DNA of 64,000 nucleotides from Streptomyces caeruleatus. GTDB taxonomy: Bacteria; Actinomycetota; Actinomycetes; Streptomycetales; Streptomycetaceae. Below are positions 48,529-57,071 of this stretch, in pieces. Each line of letters opens with the position of its first letter. The stretch's first letter is position 1. The stretch spans positions 1-64,000 of the forward strand of contig NZ_KQ948939.1 in NCBI RefSeq assembly GCF_001514235.1. Direction: 5' to 3'. The notes beneath the pieces were generated by a model. It worked only from the letters and a program-made list of their open reading frames with translations. It did no database searches and had not been told where the DNA came from. A program made the translations under genes and the position numbers.

Positions 48529-51500
48529 TCAGCCGGCGACCGCCTTCGTCGCCTTGCTCAGCGCCGACCCGTCCTTGTGCCCGGTCCGGCGCGCGGTCAC
48601 CTTCACGGTGATCTTCTTGCCCTTCTGCGCCGCCTTCAGCACCAGCGACGACTTGGTCGCCCCGCTGATCGCCTTGCCGCCCGCGTACCACTGGTACGCG
48701 TACGACGTCGCCGCCGGACTCCATGTCCCCGTCGACGTCTTCAGCGTCCTGCCGACCTTCACCGTCCCGCTGATCACCGGCAGCCTGGTCGCCTTCGGCG
48801 CGTCCCCCTTGGCCACGACCAGCGCCGCCGAGGTCGCCGACCCGCTGACCCAGCCCGACCTGACGGCCGTGACGGTCGCGGTGAGCTTCTTCCCGACGAC
48901 CGAGGCGGCGACGGTGTACGAGGCCGAGGTCGCCCCGGCGATCACCTTGCCGTCGGCCTTCCACTGGTACGTGTACGAGGTCGGCGCCCCCGACCAGCTC
49001 CCCGGCGCCACCGTCACCTTGGCGCCCGTCTTGGCCGTGCCCGTCACCTTGGGTACGGCCGTGTTCCTCAGCTGGGGCTGGGTGACGGTGAAGCTGCCGC
49101 GCGGGTACTCGCAGCAGTTGGTGAGCACGCTGACGTTCCAGGTGCCCGCGGCCACGCCGGTCAGGTCGAGGGTGGCCGTCAGCGTCCTGTTGTCCGCGGA
49201 GACCGACTGGGTCGTCGCGGTCAGGGTCCTGCCGCTCTGGGACAGCCGTACCGTCGCGTTCGCGGGCAGCGCGGTGCCGGTCACCGTGAGCGTGACCTTG
49301 CCGCCGGCGACCCCGGTGTCGGGGCTGACCGAGGTGACGCTCACCTTGTCCGTGCCGCACAGCCCCGACGCACAGGTCAGCGTGGCCCGGTAGGCGGTGC
49401 CGGCCGCCTTCTCCGGCAGCCCGAGCAGGAAGAGGCTCGGCGCGGCCGCCGTGGTCGCACCGCCCGCCGAGCACGAGAAACCGGAGGTCGACGCCGTACA
49501 GCCGTTGTTCCAGGCCTTGTTGTACAGCGCGGGCACCGCCGTGGCGGTCGCGCCGCCCGTGTCCGTGATCTCGACGCCGAACCGGTCGTACCCGGCCGTC
49601 GGCAGCACCGCGCACACCGCGCTGTGCTGCTCGTCGAGCGTGCCGGTGACCGGCCCGTAGCCGTACGACACCGACGGCACCCTGGTGCACTCCGGCGCCG
49701 GACCGTCGGCGGTCGCGACGCGCAGGGCGTCCAGGTGGTACTCGGGGGCGGCCTTGAGCTGGGCCGGGGTCTGCACCAGGACCTGGTGGGTGGTGGACCC
49801 GGTGACCGCGCAGGAACGGTTGCGGTAGGAGCACTCGCCGCCGCCGTCACCGCCGAACACCGCGATGTTGGCGGTGCCGAGCGCGTCCCGTACGTCGACG
49901 TGCAGGACGTCGGTGGCCGCGTCGGTGGTGAGCTGGTGGCAGTTCAGGGTGCCGGGGGCGCCGTAGGTGCCGGCCACGGACGGGCCGCCGACCGGCACCG
50001 CGGCGGACTTCACACAGCCCGCCGAGGAGGCGCTCGCGGTCATGTCACGCCGGGCCAGCGTGTACGTGGCGGGCAGGTCCCGGCCGGTGACCAGCACCGT
50101 GTGGGCCTTGCCCGGGGTCAGCGCGCACACCGACCAGCCGTCGAGGGAGGCGGCGCGCTCGCAGACCTTGCGGCCGTCGGCGTCCACGACGGCGAACTTC
50201 GCCGGTACGCCCCCGGAGGTGCTGACCAGCTGGAGGACCTCCGCGTCCGTGTGCGCGTCGGCCGGGATGCTCAGGCACCGCGAGAAGACGCCGTCCCCGG
50301 TGGTGAGCGTGGCCGTCGCGCCGTCGGCGGCGAAGCTGCCGGCAGGCAGGACCGGGCAGTCGTTCGCGGCGTCGGTGCGGTGGAAGGCGATGGCGTACGG
50401 ACCGGTCGCGCCGTCGCCGACGCCGTCGGTGTGCACCAGCGCCCGGTAGGGAGCCGCACCGGTCAGCTCGCAGTCGGCGTCGGCCAGCTGCCACGCGTCG
50501 CACCGCGCGACGCCGTCCCGGTCGTAGACCGCGAGCTCGGCGTCCACCCCGGACGCGGCGAGCGGGGTGAGCGCGGCGAGGTGGGCGCCCTGCGGGACGT
50601 CCAGCGCCAGACAGTCGTACTGGCCGACCGTGCTCAGCTCGCCCTGGTACGCCCCGGTGCTCGTGGCCACGCACCCGGCGTCGGAGGCCCGGTCCAGCAG
50701 GAGCAGGTCGTCCGGGTCGGACTCCGCGTACGCGAAGGGGTACGCGCCGTCGAGGACCGCGGTGTAGGTGCCCGCGGCCGGCAGCCGGCACGGGTCGCTC
50801 TCCCGGCAGGCGATCTTCCCGGCCGTGTCGTACACCCGGACCGCGCTCGCGGAGTAGTCGTCCACGGAGTGCACGAGGTACCGGCCCGCCTTGTCGACGG
50901 TGAAGGTGAAGCAGGGGTTGTCGGCGAAGTCCAGCCCCTCCAGCGGCCCGTACGGGCGCACCGAGGCGGTACGGCAGCCCCGCGGGTCGGACAGCGACCG
51001 CACCTTGACCGCGTACTCGGCGGGGAATCCCCGCTCCGCGTACGTCACCTGGGACAGCACCCGGTAGGGGCCGTCACCGGGCAGGACGCAGCTGCGGGTG
51101 TCCTCGTCGTCCTCGGTGACGCGCGGGCAGATCCAGGCGCCGGTCGAGTCGGTGATCCAGGCGAGGCTCTCGCCGTAGTACCGCGTGCCGTAGGTGAGCC
51201 GGACGCGTTCGCCGGCCGTGCCCTCGAACTCCTGGCAGTCGACCCCCAGCTTCCCCACCGAGGTCCGGCTCACCGCCGGAAGGTCCCAGCCGGTGCCGAC
51301 GGACTCGAAGCAGCCCGGGGTGTCGGCGCCGAGCGGGACCACGGTGAACGAGGCCTCGGCGGCCGCCAGGCCGTCGTTGACGACGTCGAGCCTGTAGGTG
51401 CCGGCGGCGGGCACCTGGCAGCGGCCGCCCTTGGAGATCTGCTCGTCGTAGCAGTCGACCTCGGTGCCGTCCTCGGCGGTCAGCCGCGTGTACAGGTTGT

Positions 51501-51768
51501 CCAGCGACACCAGATACAGGCCGGCCGCCCCGGCCGTCAGCGTGTAGCAGGCACTGCTCTGGGCCGGGACGGCGGCCTTGGTGACCGCGTCCCCCGGGTC
51601 GCCGAAGGACGCGAGCGTGAGCGGCGCGCACTCCGGGTCGACGGCGGCGGCGGGGCCGGCCCCGGTCAGGGTCACCAGTGAGGCGAAGAGTGAGACAACA
51701 GCGGCGAAGGCGGTCGGCAGCAGCGCCGGCCGCCTCCGTCTCGCGGACGGACAGGCGTCCTCGGGCAA
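48529..51768 (-). CDS. Large secreted protein with pre-peptidase-like and Ig-like repeats
   Basis: A 1079-residue exported protein. Residues 1-45 are a signal peptide (ARRRRPALLPTAFAAVVSLF...GAGPAAA). The next 800 residues hold about seven Cys-pair beta-sandwich repeats with the pattern 'C...F/L...AGxYLV...V.D..G...C' (e.g. AGLYLVSLDNLY, AGRYLVHSVDDYSASAVRVYDTAGK), like bacterial pre-peptidase domains. An IPT/TIG-like module follows (SVTSVSPDTGVAGGKVTLTV) and then two Ig-like repeats with YTYQWKADGKVIAGAT / YAYQWYAGGKAISGAT. No catalytic domain, LPXTG or membrane anchor is seen. Probably an adhesive or cell-surface matrix protein. Confidence 0.85.
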   Translation of the reverse strand: MPEDACPSARRRRPALLPTAFAAVVSLFASLVTLTGAGPAAAVDPECAPLTLASFGDPGDAVTKAAVPAQSSACYTLTAGAAGLYLVSLDNLYTRLTAEDGTEVDCYDEQISKGGRCQVPAAGTYRLDVVNDGLAAAEASFTVVPLGADTPGCFESVGTGWDLPAVSRTSVGKLGVDCQEFEGTAGERVRLTYGTRYYGESLAWITDSTGAWICPRVTEDDEDTRSCVLPGDGPYRVLSQVTYAERGFPAEYAVKVRSLSDPRGCRTASVRPYGPLEGLDFADNPCFTFTVDKAGRYLVHSVDDYSASAVRVYDTAGKIACRESDPCRLPAAGTYTAVLDGAYPFAYAESDPDDLLLLDRASDAGCVATSTGAYQGELSTVGQYDCLALDVPQGAHLAALTPLAASGVDAELAVYDRDGVARCDAWQLADADCELTGAAPYRALVHTDGVGDGATGPYAIAFHRTDAANDCPVLPAGSFAADGATATLTTGDGVFSRCLSIPADAHTDAEVLQLVSTSGGVPAKFAVVDADGRKVCERAASLDGWSVCALTPGKAHTVLVTGRDLPATYTLARRDMTASASSAGCVKSAAVPVGGPSVAGTYGAPGTLNCHQLTTDAATDVLHVDVRDALGTANIAVFGGDGGGECSYRNRSCAVTGSTTHQVLVQTPAQLKAAPEYHLDALRVATADGPAPECTRVPSVSYGYGPVTGTLDEQHSAVCAVLPTAGYDRFGVEITDTGGATATAVPALYNKAWNNGCTASTSGFSCSAGGATTAAAPSLFLLGLPEKAAGTAYRATLTCASGLCGTDKVSVTSVSPDTGVAGGKVTLTVTGTALPANATVRLSQSGRTLTATTQSVSADNRTLTATLDLTGVAAGTWNVSVLTNCCEYPRGSFTVTQPQLRNTAVPKVTGTAKTGAKVTVAPGSWSGAPTSYTYQWKADGKVIAGATSASYTVAASVVGKKLTATVTAVRSGWVSGSATSAALVVAKGDAPKATRLPVISGTVKVGRTLKTSTGTWSPAATSYAYQWYAGGKAISGATKSSLVLKAAQKGKKITVKVTARRTGHKDGSALSKATKAVAG

Positions 51769-51855
51769 CGGATCCCCCCTGGATCACGAGTAGTTGAGGG
51801 GATCGTCGCACACGGGTACGACAACGCACACACGAGATCCCGGGCGCCGGCCGGC

Positions 51856-53262
51856 TCAGTCCCGCCCGGCCACCTTGTCCGCCACCCGCGCCAGCCGCGA
51901 CGCCTGCGCCGCCCCGCTGCCCTGCTCCCTGCGGTCGGCGGCCCGGTAGGTGGCGTACAGCCCCTGCACGCCCAGCCAGCGCAAGGGCTCCGGCTCCCAC
52001 TTGCGCACCTTGTGCCCGACCCACGGCAGGTCGAGGAGTTCGGTGCGCACACCCTGTCCCGAGTCCTGCTGGACGAGGTCCCGGAGCGTACGGGCGGCGA
52101 GGTTGGCGGTGGCCACGCCCGAGCCGACGTAGCCGCCCGCCCAGCCGAGGCCCGTCGAGCGGTCCAGCGTGACGGTCGCGCACCAGTCGCGCGGCACGCC
52201 CAGCACACCCGACCAGGCGTGCTCGACCCGCACCCCGGCCAGCGCCGGGAAGAACCCGACGAGGATCTCCCGCAGCGCCTCGACGGTCGCCGGCTGGGTC
52301 CGGCCGTCGTTGTCCGTCCTCGACCCGAACCGGTACGGCACCCCGCGCCCGCCCAGCGCGATCCGCCCGTCGGCCGTGCGCTGCGCGTACATATAGGCGT
52401 GCGCCATGTCGCCCAGCGTCTCGCGCCCGTCCCAGCCGACCGACGCCCACTGCTCCGCGGTGAGCGGCTCGGTGGCGATCATCGAGGAGTTCATGGGCAG
52501 CCAGGTCCGCTTCTGTCCCTTGAGGCTCGCCGTGAATCCCTCGGTGCAGCGCAGGACGTAGGGCGCGCGGACGGTGCCGTACGGGGTGACCGCGTGCTTG
52601 GGCCGGATCTCCGTGACCGGCGTCAGCTCGTGGATGGTCACGCCCAGCGCCTCGACGGCCGCCGCGAGCCCCTTGACCAGCTTCACCGGGTGCAGCCGCG
52701 CCCCGTGCGGCGTCCAGCTCGCGCCGACCGCGTCCGCCACCCGGATCCGCTCGGCGGTCTCCCGGGCCCCGTACAGCTCGCGGTCCTTCTCGCCGTACGA
52801 CAGCTCGTGCGCGTGGAAGGCCTTGAGCCGCGCCAACTGCGCGGGCGTACGGGCGACTTCGAGCACCCCGCCCTGGTGGACGTCGGCGTCGATGCCCTCC
52901 GCCCCGGCGACCCGGACGACCTCGTCGACGGTGTCGTTCATGGCCCGCTGGAGCCGTACGGCCGCCTCGTGGCCGTGCAGTCTCGCGTACCGGCCGCGGC
53001 CCGCGATGCCGTTGTACAGCCAGCCGCCGTTGCGTCCCGAGGCCCCGTAGCCGCAGAACTTCTGCTCCAGGACGGTGATCCGCAGGAAGGGGACGGCCTT
53101 CTTCAGGTAGTACGCGGTCCACAGTCCCGTGTAACCGCCGCCCACGATCACCACGTCCGCGGAGGTGTCCCCCGCGAGCGGTTCGCGGACCGCGGGGAGG
53201 CCGTCGTCCGCGTACCAGAAGGAGATGGCGCCGTTCACGGCACCGCTGACCGAGCTGCTCAT
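51856..53262 (-). CDS. FAD-dependent oxidoreductase of the D-amino-acid-oxidase family
   Basis: A 468-residue DAO-superfamily flavoprotein. The FAD motif is VVIVGGGYTGLWTAYYL (about residues 38-54) with LEQKFCGYGASGRNGGW immediately after, a layout of gamma-glutamylputrescine oxidase/glycine oxidase-like enzymes. A C-terminal segment (TGLGWAGGYVGSGVATANLAARTL) closes the FAD site. It probably oxidises an amine or amino acid. The start is 18 bp from an ATG on the other strand, so a divergent promoter must overlap coding sequence. Confidence 0.9.
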   Translation of the reverse strand: MSSSVSGAVNGAISFWYADDGLPAVREPLAGDTSADVVIVGGGYTGLWTAYYLKKAVPFLRITVLEQKFCGYGASGRNGGWLYNGIAGRGRYARLHGHEAAVRLQRAMNDTVDEVVRVAGAEGIDADVHQGGVLEVARTPAQLARLKAFHAHELSYGEKDRELYGARETAERIRVADAVGASWTPHGARLHPVKLVKGLAAAVEALGVTIHELTPVTEIRPKHAVTPYGTVRAPYVLRCTEGFTASLKGQKRTWLPMNSSMIATEPLTAEQWASVGWDGRETLGDMAHAYMYAQRTADGRIALGGRGVPYRFGSRTDNDGRTQPATVEALREILVGFFPALAGVRVEHAWSGVLGVPRDWCATVTLDRSTGLGWAGGYVGSGVATANLAARTLRDLVQQDSGQGVRTELLDLPWVGHKVRKWEPEPLRWLGVQGLYATYRAADRREQGSGAAQASRLARVADKVAGRD

Positions 53263-53316
53263 GGGAGGACGTTAATTGGCATGAGCGGTTTCCGGGAGCC
53301 CAGTAGGGTCCGAAAG

Positions 53317-54204
53317 GTGATCGACATTCCGCAGGAGCTCGCCGCATCACAGCAGGAGTACAACGGGGAAGCGGGCCGCGCGTACATCGCCGGACTTCCC
53401 GCCCTGACCGCCGCCTTCCTCGACCGCTGGGAACTGAAGGCCGACGGCCGCCCGATGCACGGGGTCAGCGCCCTGGTCCTCCCGGTCCTCCGCCGCGACG
53501 GCACCCCCGCCGTCCTGAAACTGCAGCTCCTCGACGAGGAGACCGCGGGCGAGCCGGTGGCCCTGCGCGCCTGGGACGGCGACGGGGCGGTCCGTCTCCT
53601 CGACCACGACGAGGCCACCGGCACCATGCTCCTCGAACGCCTCGACTCCTCCCGCATGCTCGCCCACCACCCGGACGTCCACGAGTCCGTCCTGGTCATC
53701 GCCCACCTGCTGGCCCACCTCACGTCCTTCCCCGCCCCCGCCGGGCTGCGCCACCTCGGCGACATCGCGCGGGAGATGCTGGAGCAGACCCCCGACGCCC
53801 TGAAGCTCATCGCGGACCCGGAGGCCCGCCGTATCGTCGCCGACTGCGCCGCCGCGGTCCGCGAGGTCATCGACACCCCCGGCGACCGCCTCCTGCACTG
53901 GGACCTCCACGACGAGAACGTCCTCGCCTCCGAACGCGCCCCCTGGCTCGCCATCGACCCCAAGCCCCTGACCGGCGACCCCGCCTTCGAACTGTGGCCC
54001 GCCCTCGCCAACCGCTTCGACCCCGCCGACATCCTCTGGCGCTTCGACGCCATGACCGACGTACTGTCCCTGGACCGAGCCCACGCCCGCGCCTGGACCT
54101 ACGGCCGACTCCTCCAGAACTGCCTCTGGGACATCGAGGACGGCCGCCCGCTGGACGAGGAGCAACTGGAAATCGCGAGGCGGCTTCGCGACCGCGCAAG
54201 CTAG
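53317..54204 (+). CDS. APH(6)/hydroxyurea-phosphotransferase-like small-molecule kinase
   Basis: A 295-residue aminoglycoside-phosphotransferase-fold protein. The ATP lysine is in TPAVLKLQLLDEE and the catalytic loop is LLHWDLHDENVLASERAPWLAIDPKPLTGDPAFELWP (HxDxxxxN and DPK). This DPKPLTGDPAFE form fits the APH(6)/hydroxyurea phosphotransferase family, which inactivates streptomycin or hydroxyurea. GTG 53317 gives the usual start VIDIPQELAASQQEYN; TAGGGT is 7 bases upstream, so it is probably leaderless. An ATG at 53281 is in frame but less likely. Actual resistance is not proven. Confidence 0.87.
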   Translation: MIDIPQELAASQQEYNGEAGRAYIAGLPALTAAFLDRWELKADGRPMHGVSALVLPVLRRDGTPAVLKLQLLDEETAGEPVALRAWDGDGAVRLLDHDEATGTMLLERLDSSRMLAHHPDVHESVLVIAHLLAHLTSFPAPAGLRHLGDIAREMLEQTPDALKLIADPEARRIVADCAAAVREVIDTPGDRLLHWDLHDENVLASERAPWLAIDPKPLTGDPAFELWPALANRFDPADILWRFDAMTDVLSLDRAHARAWTYGRLLQNCLWDIEDGRPLDEEQLEIARRLRDRAS

Positions 54205-54213
54205 CCTGCGCCC

Positions 54214-54702
54214 ATGATCCGACCCGCCACGCCCGCTGACGTCCCCGCCATCCACACCCTCGTCCGAGAACTCGCCGAGTACGAGAAGGCGCTGGAGGAG
54301 GCGAAGGCGACCGAGGAGCAGCTCCACACGGCCCTCTTCGGCGACCACCCGGCCGCCTACGCGCACATCGCGGCCGACGACACGACCGGCGAGACCGTCG
54401 GCTGTGCGATCTGGTTCCTGAACTTCTCCACCTGGCGCGGCGTCCACGGCATCTACCTGGAGGACCTCTACGTCCGCCCCACCGCCCGGGGCGCCGGCCA
54501 CGGCAAGGCCCTGCTCACCGAACTGGCCCGGCTGTGCGTCGAGCGCGGCTACCAGCGCCTGGAGTGGTCCGTCCTGAACTGGAACGCACCCTCCATCGCC
54601 TTCTACGAGGCACTCGGCGCCCGCCCCCAGGACGAGTGGACGGTGTACCGCCTGACGGACGAGGCGCTGACGCAGCTGGGCGGCGGCCTTCCGCAGGCGT
54701 GA
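54214..54702 (+). CDS. GNAT-family N-acetyltransferase, diamine/thialysine type
   Basis: A 162-residue acetyltransferase. The start IRPATPADVPAIHTLVRELAEYEKA, the GxxxEDLYVRPTARGAGHGKALLTELAR motif A and the LEWSVLNWNAPSIAFYEALGA end are characteristic of the SSAT-like (spermidine/thialysine) branch. TAGCCT lies 6 bases before the ATG and there is no Shine-Dalgarno, suggesting a leaderless mRNA. It starts 9 bases after the kinase stop; the two may also be cotranscribed. Confidence 0.9.
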   Translation: MIRPATPADVPAIHTLVRELAEYEKALEEAKATEEQLHTALFGDHPAAYAHIAADDTTGETVGCAIWFLNFSTWRGVHGIYLEDLYVRPTARGAGHGKALLTELARLCVERGYQRLEWSVLNWNAPSIAFYEALGARPQDEWTVYRLTDEALTQLGGGLPQA

Positions 54703-54723
54703 CTGTCCCCAACTGGCAACAGC

Positions 54724-55812
54724 GTGAACTTCATCCCCGGCCTCGAACTCTCCCGCCGCTTCTACACCGACGCCGTACGCCCCCTGCTGGAGAAGGCCGC
54801 CCCGGGCGTCCCCCACTCCGCCGCCCGCATCGGCAGCGGATCCGAGGTCCTCGGCTACGACACCCCGCGCTCGGCCGACCACGAGTGGGGCCCGCGGCTC
54901 CAGGTCTTCCTGCACCACCACGACGTGCCCCGGCACGCGGCCCGGATCACACACATGCTCGCCGAGCACCTCCCGAAGACGTTCCTGGGCCACCCGACCA
55001 ACTTCGCGCCCACCGGGGAGTCCCGCGACATCCGCGTCATGCGGCTCACCGACGGCCCCGTCCACCACCGCGTCGAAGTGACCGGCACCTCCACCTGGTT
55101 CACCGACACCCTCGGCTTCGACCCGGCGCAGGGCATCACCCCGGCCGACTGGCTGGCCGTACCCGGTCAGCTGCTCGCCGAGGTCACCGCGGGTGCCGTG
55201 TTCCACGACGGTCTGCACACCCTGACCCCGTTACGCCGGGCACTGCGCTGGTACCCCCACGACGTCTGGCTGTACGTCCTGGCCTGCCAGTGGCAGCGCG
55301 TCGCGCAGGAGGAGGCCTTCGTGGGCCGCGCCGGCGAGGTCGGCGACGAACTGGGCTCGGCCGTCACCGCAGCCCGCCTGGCCCGCGACCTGATGCGGCT
55401 GTGCCTGCTGATGGACCGCCGCTACCCGCCGTACGGCAAATGGCTCGGCACCGCCTTCGCCCGCACGGCCGCCGGGCCCCGCCTCACCCCCGTGCTCACG
55501 ACCGCGCTCGCCGCCACGGACTGGCACACCCGCGAACGTCACCTCGTCCACGCGTACGAGATCGTCGCGCACCAGCACAACCAGCTCGGCCTGACCGACC
55601 GCGTCGACCCGGCCACGCGCCCGTACCACTCCAGACCCTTCCAGGTCCTGCGCGCCGACCGCTTCGCCGCGGCCCTGACCGCCCGCATCACCGACCCGGC
55701 CCTCAAGGACCTGCCGCTCGTCGGCGCGGTGGACCAGTTCGTCGACAGTACGGACGTCCTGTGCCGCCCGGAGTCGGCCCGCACCCTGAGTCACGACGTA
55801 CGCAAGCCCTGA
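54724..55812 (+). CDS. DUF4037 nucleotidyltransferase-like protein
   Basis: A 362-residue protein of the DUF4037 type. The N-terminal part carries a nucleotidyltransferase-like strand (IGSGSEVLGYDTPRSADHEWGPRLQVFLHHHD; GS...D-x-E), followed by helical regions with RWYPHDVWLYVLACQWQRVAQEEAFVGR and a C-terminal domain (PFQVLRADRFAAALTARITDP). Enzymatic role is unknown. GTG 54724 follows the GNAT gene after 21 bases. The last 22 bases overlap the convergent acyltransferase gene. Confidence 0.82.
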   Translation: MNFIPGLELSRRFYTDAVRPLLEKAAPGVPHSAARIGSGSEVLGYDTPRSADHEWGPRLQVFLHHHDVPRHAARITHMLAEHLPKTFLGHPTNFAPTGESRDIRVMRLTDGPVHHRVEVTGTSTWFTDTLGFDPAQGITPADWLAVPGQLLAEVTAGAVFHDGLHTLTPLRRALRWYPHDVWLYVLACQWQRVAQEEAFVGRAGEVGDELGSAVTAARLARDLMRLCLLMDRRYPPYGKWLGTAFARTAAGPRLTPVLTTALAATDWHTRERHLVHAYEIVAHQHNQLGLTDRVDPATRPYHSRPFQVLRADRFAAALTARITDPALKDLPLVGAVDQFVDSTDVLCRPESARTLSHDVRKP

Positions 55813-57071
55813 CCGGCCCGCACGGCCGGCCCGTCGCACGCCGCGAGCGCTTCGAGCTCCCGGACGACCGCCGCGCCGATCAGCTCGGCGTCACCGGCCC
55901 GCCCGTGGCTGACGACCGTGAGCGTGTAGGCGTCGGCGGTGTGGACGAGGCAGAGGTTCGCCGTGCCGGGAGGGGACAGCTGCGGCAGGGGGACGACCCG
56001 GGCCAGGGGGCGGCCGTGCAGACGACTGGGGTGGTCCCGCCACTTGAAGGCGGTGCACAGGCTGGTGGTGAGTTCGGGCCGGGCCAGTCGCCGGGCCATC
56101 ACCCCGGCCAGCCACGGCACGGCACGCGCGGCACCCTGCAGCGCGGGAAGGATCGCGCGGTGGGCGTCGCAGCGCCGGCCGAACCCCCCGACCTGGTCCT
56201 GGCAGGCCGCGAGCCGCGCCACGGGGGACTCCAGATCGACGGGCAGCGGCATCCGCAGCACGGTGACGCCGTTGCCGAGCTGCTGCGCGCTGCGACGGGT
56301 CCGCAGGTCGACCGGGACCGTGGCGTAGAAGGGGTGCGATCCCTTCGGCCAGGCCCGCGGCGGCCCGTGGCAGACCCGCAGGGCACCGGCGTACGTACTC
56401 AGCAGCAGCTCGTTGAGAGTCGCCCCCCGCCCGTCGGCCGGCTGCCGGCGTGCCGTACGCATCACCTGCGGATCGAGCTCCACGACCGCGACCGACGGCC
56501 GCGCCTCGTCGGGGGAAGCCGTGGGCAGCGGCCGTCCGAGCGCCCCGATCCGGCGCAACTCCCGGCCCACGTCCGCCGCGCTGACGGCCGGCCGCCGCCG
56601 TACGGTCGCGGTCGGGTCCGCCGCGGCCGGCCCGCGCGGCGGCAGCGGCGGTACGGCGTCGTCCATCAGCAGCCGGAAGACCGTCTCCAGCGATCTGCCG
56701 TCCAGCAGCGCGTGATGCGCGAACAGCACGAGGGCGTCGCCCGCGACCAGCAGCCGCCACAGCGGCCGTTCGGGCGGCAGCAGCCGGCTCACGCCGTCGG
56801 CGAGCAGGGACCGCAGATCCTGGTCCGTGGTGGTGATGTGCGCGCCGGCGTCGAACGGCCGGGCGGTCTCCCAGCGGTGGCCCGACAGCGCCCCCGACCC
56901 GGTGGGCGGCCGCAGGACCAGGCTCATCCGCTCCAGCCCGCCCCACCGTTCACGGACCCGGGCCCGCACCCGCTCCAGGTCGAGCGGCTCGCCGGGGAAC
57001 ACCCCGGCGATACCGATCGTCCCCGGCAGCCCGTTGCGCAGATGCCCTTCGTCGATGGCCGTCAGCCTCAT
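55791..57071 (-). CDS. WS/DGAT-like acyltransferase (last gene of KS/ACP operon)
   Basis: A 426-residue protein of the condensation/wax-ester-synthase superfamily. The catalytic motif is AHHALLDG (His119-His120-x3-Asp124-Gly125). PERPLWRLLV upstream, the RRQPADGRGATLNELLLSTYAGALR segment and the C-terminal LSPPGTANLCLVHTADAYTLTVVSHGR match WS/DGAT proteins (family usual length about 450). It is a paralogue of the first gene of the operon. Free-standing, so it could transfer an acyl chain from the ACP or CoA to an alcohol or amine. Its ATG overlaps the KS stop (ATGA). Confidence 0.85.
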   Translation of the reverse strand: MRLTAIDEGHLRNGLPGTIGIAGVFPGEPLDLERVRARVRERWGGLERMSLVLRPPTGSGALSGHRWETARPFDAGAHITTTDQDLRSLLADGVSRLLPPERPLWRLLVAGDALVLFAHHALLDGRSLETVFRLLMDDAVPPLPPRGPAAADPTATVRRRPAVSAADVGRELRRIGALGRPLPTASPDEARPSVAVVELDPQVMRTARRQPADGRGATLNELLLSTYAGALRVCHGPPRAWPKGSHPFYATVPVDLRTRRSAQQLGNGVTVLRMPLPVDLESPVARLAACQDQVGGFGRRCDAHRAILPALQGAARAVPWLAGVMARRLARPELTTSLCTAFKWRDHPSRLHGRPLARVVPLPQLSPPGTANLCLVHTADAYTLTVVSHGRAGDAELIGAAVVRELEALAACDGPAVRAGQGLRTS

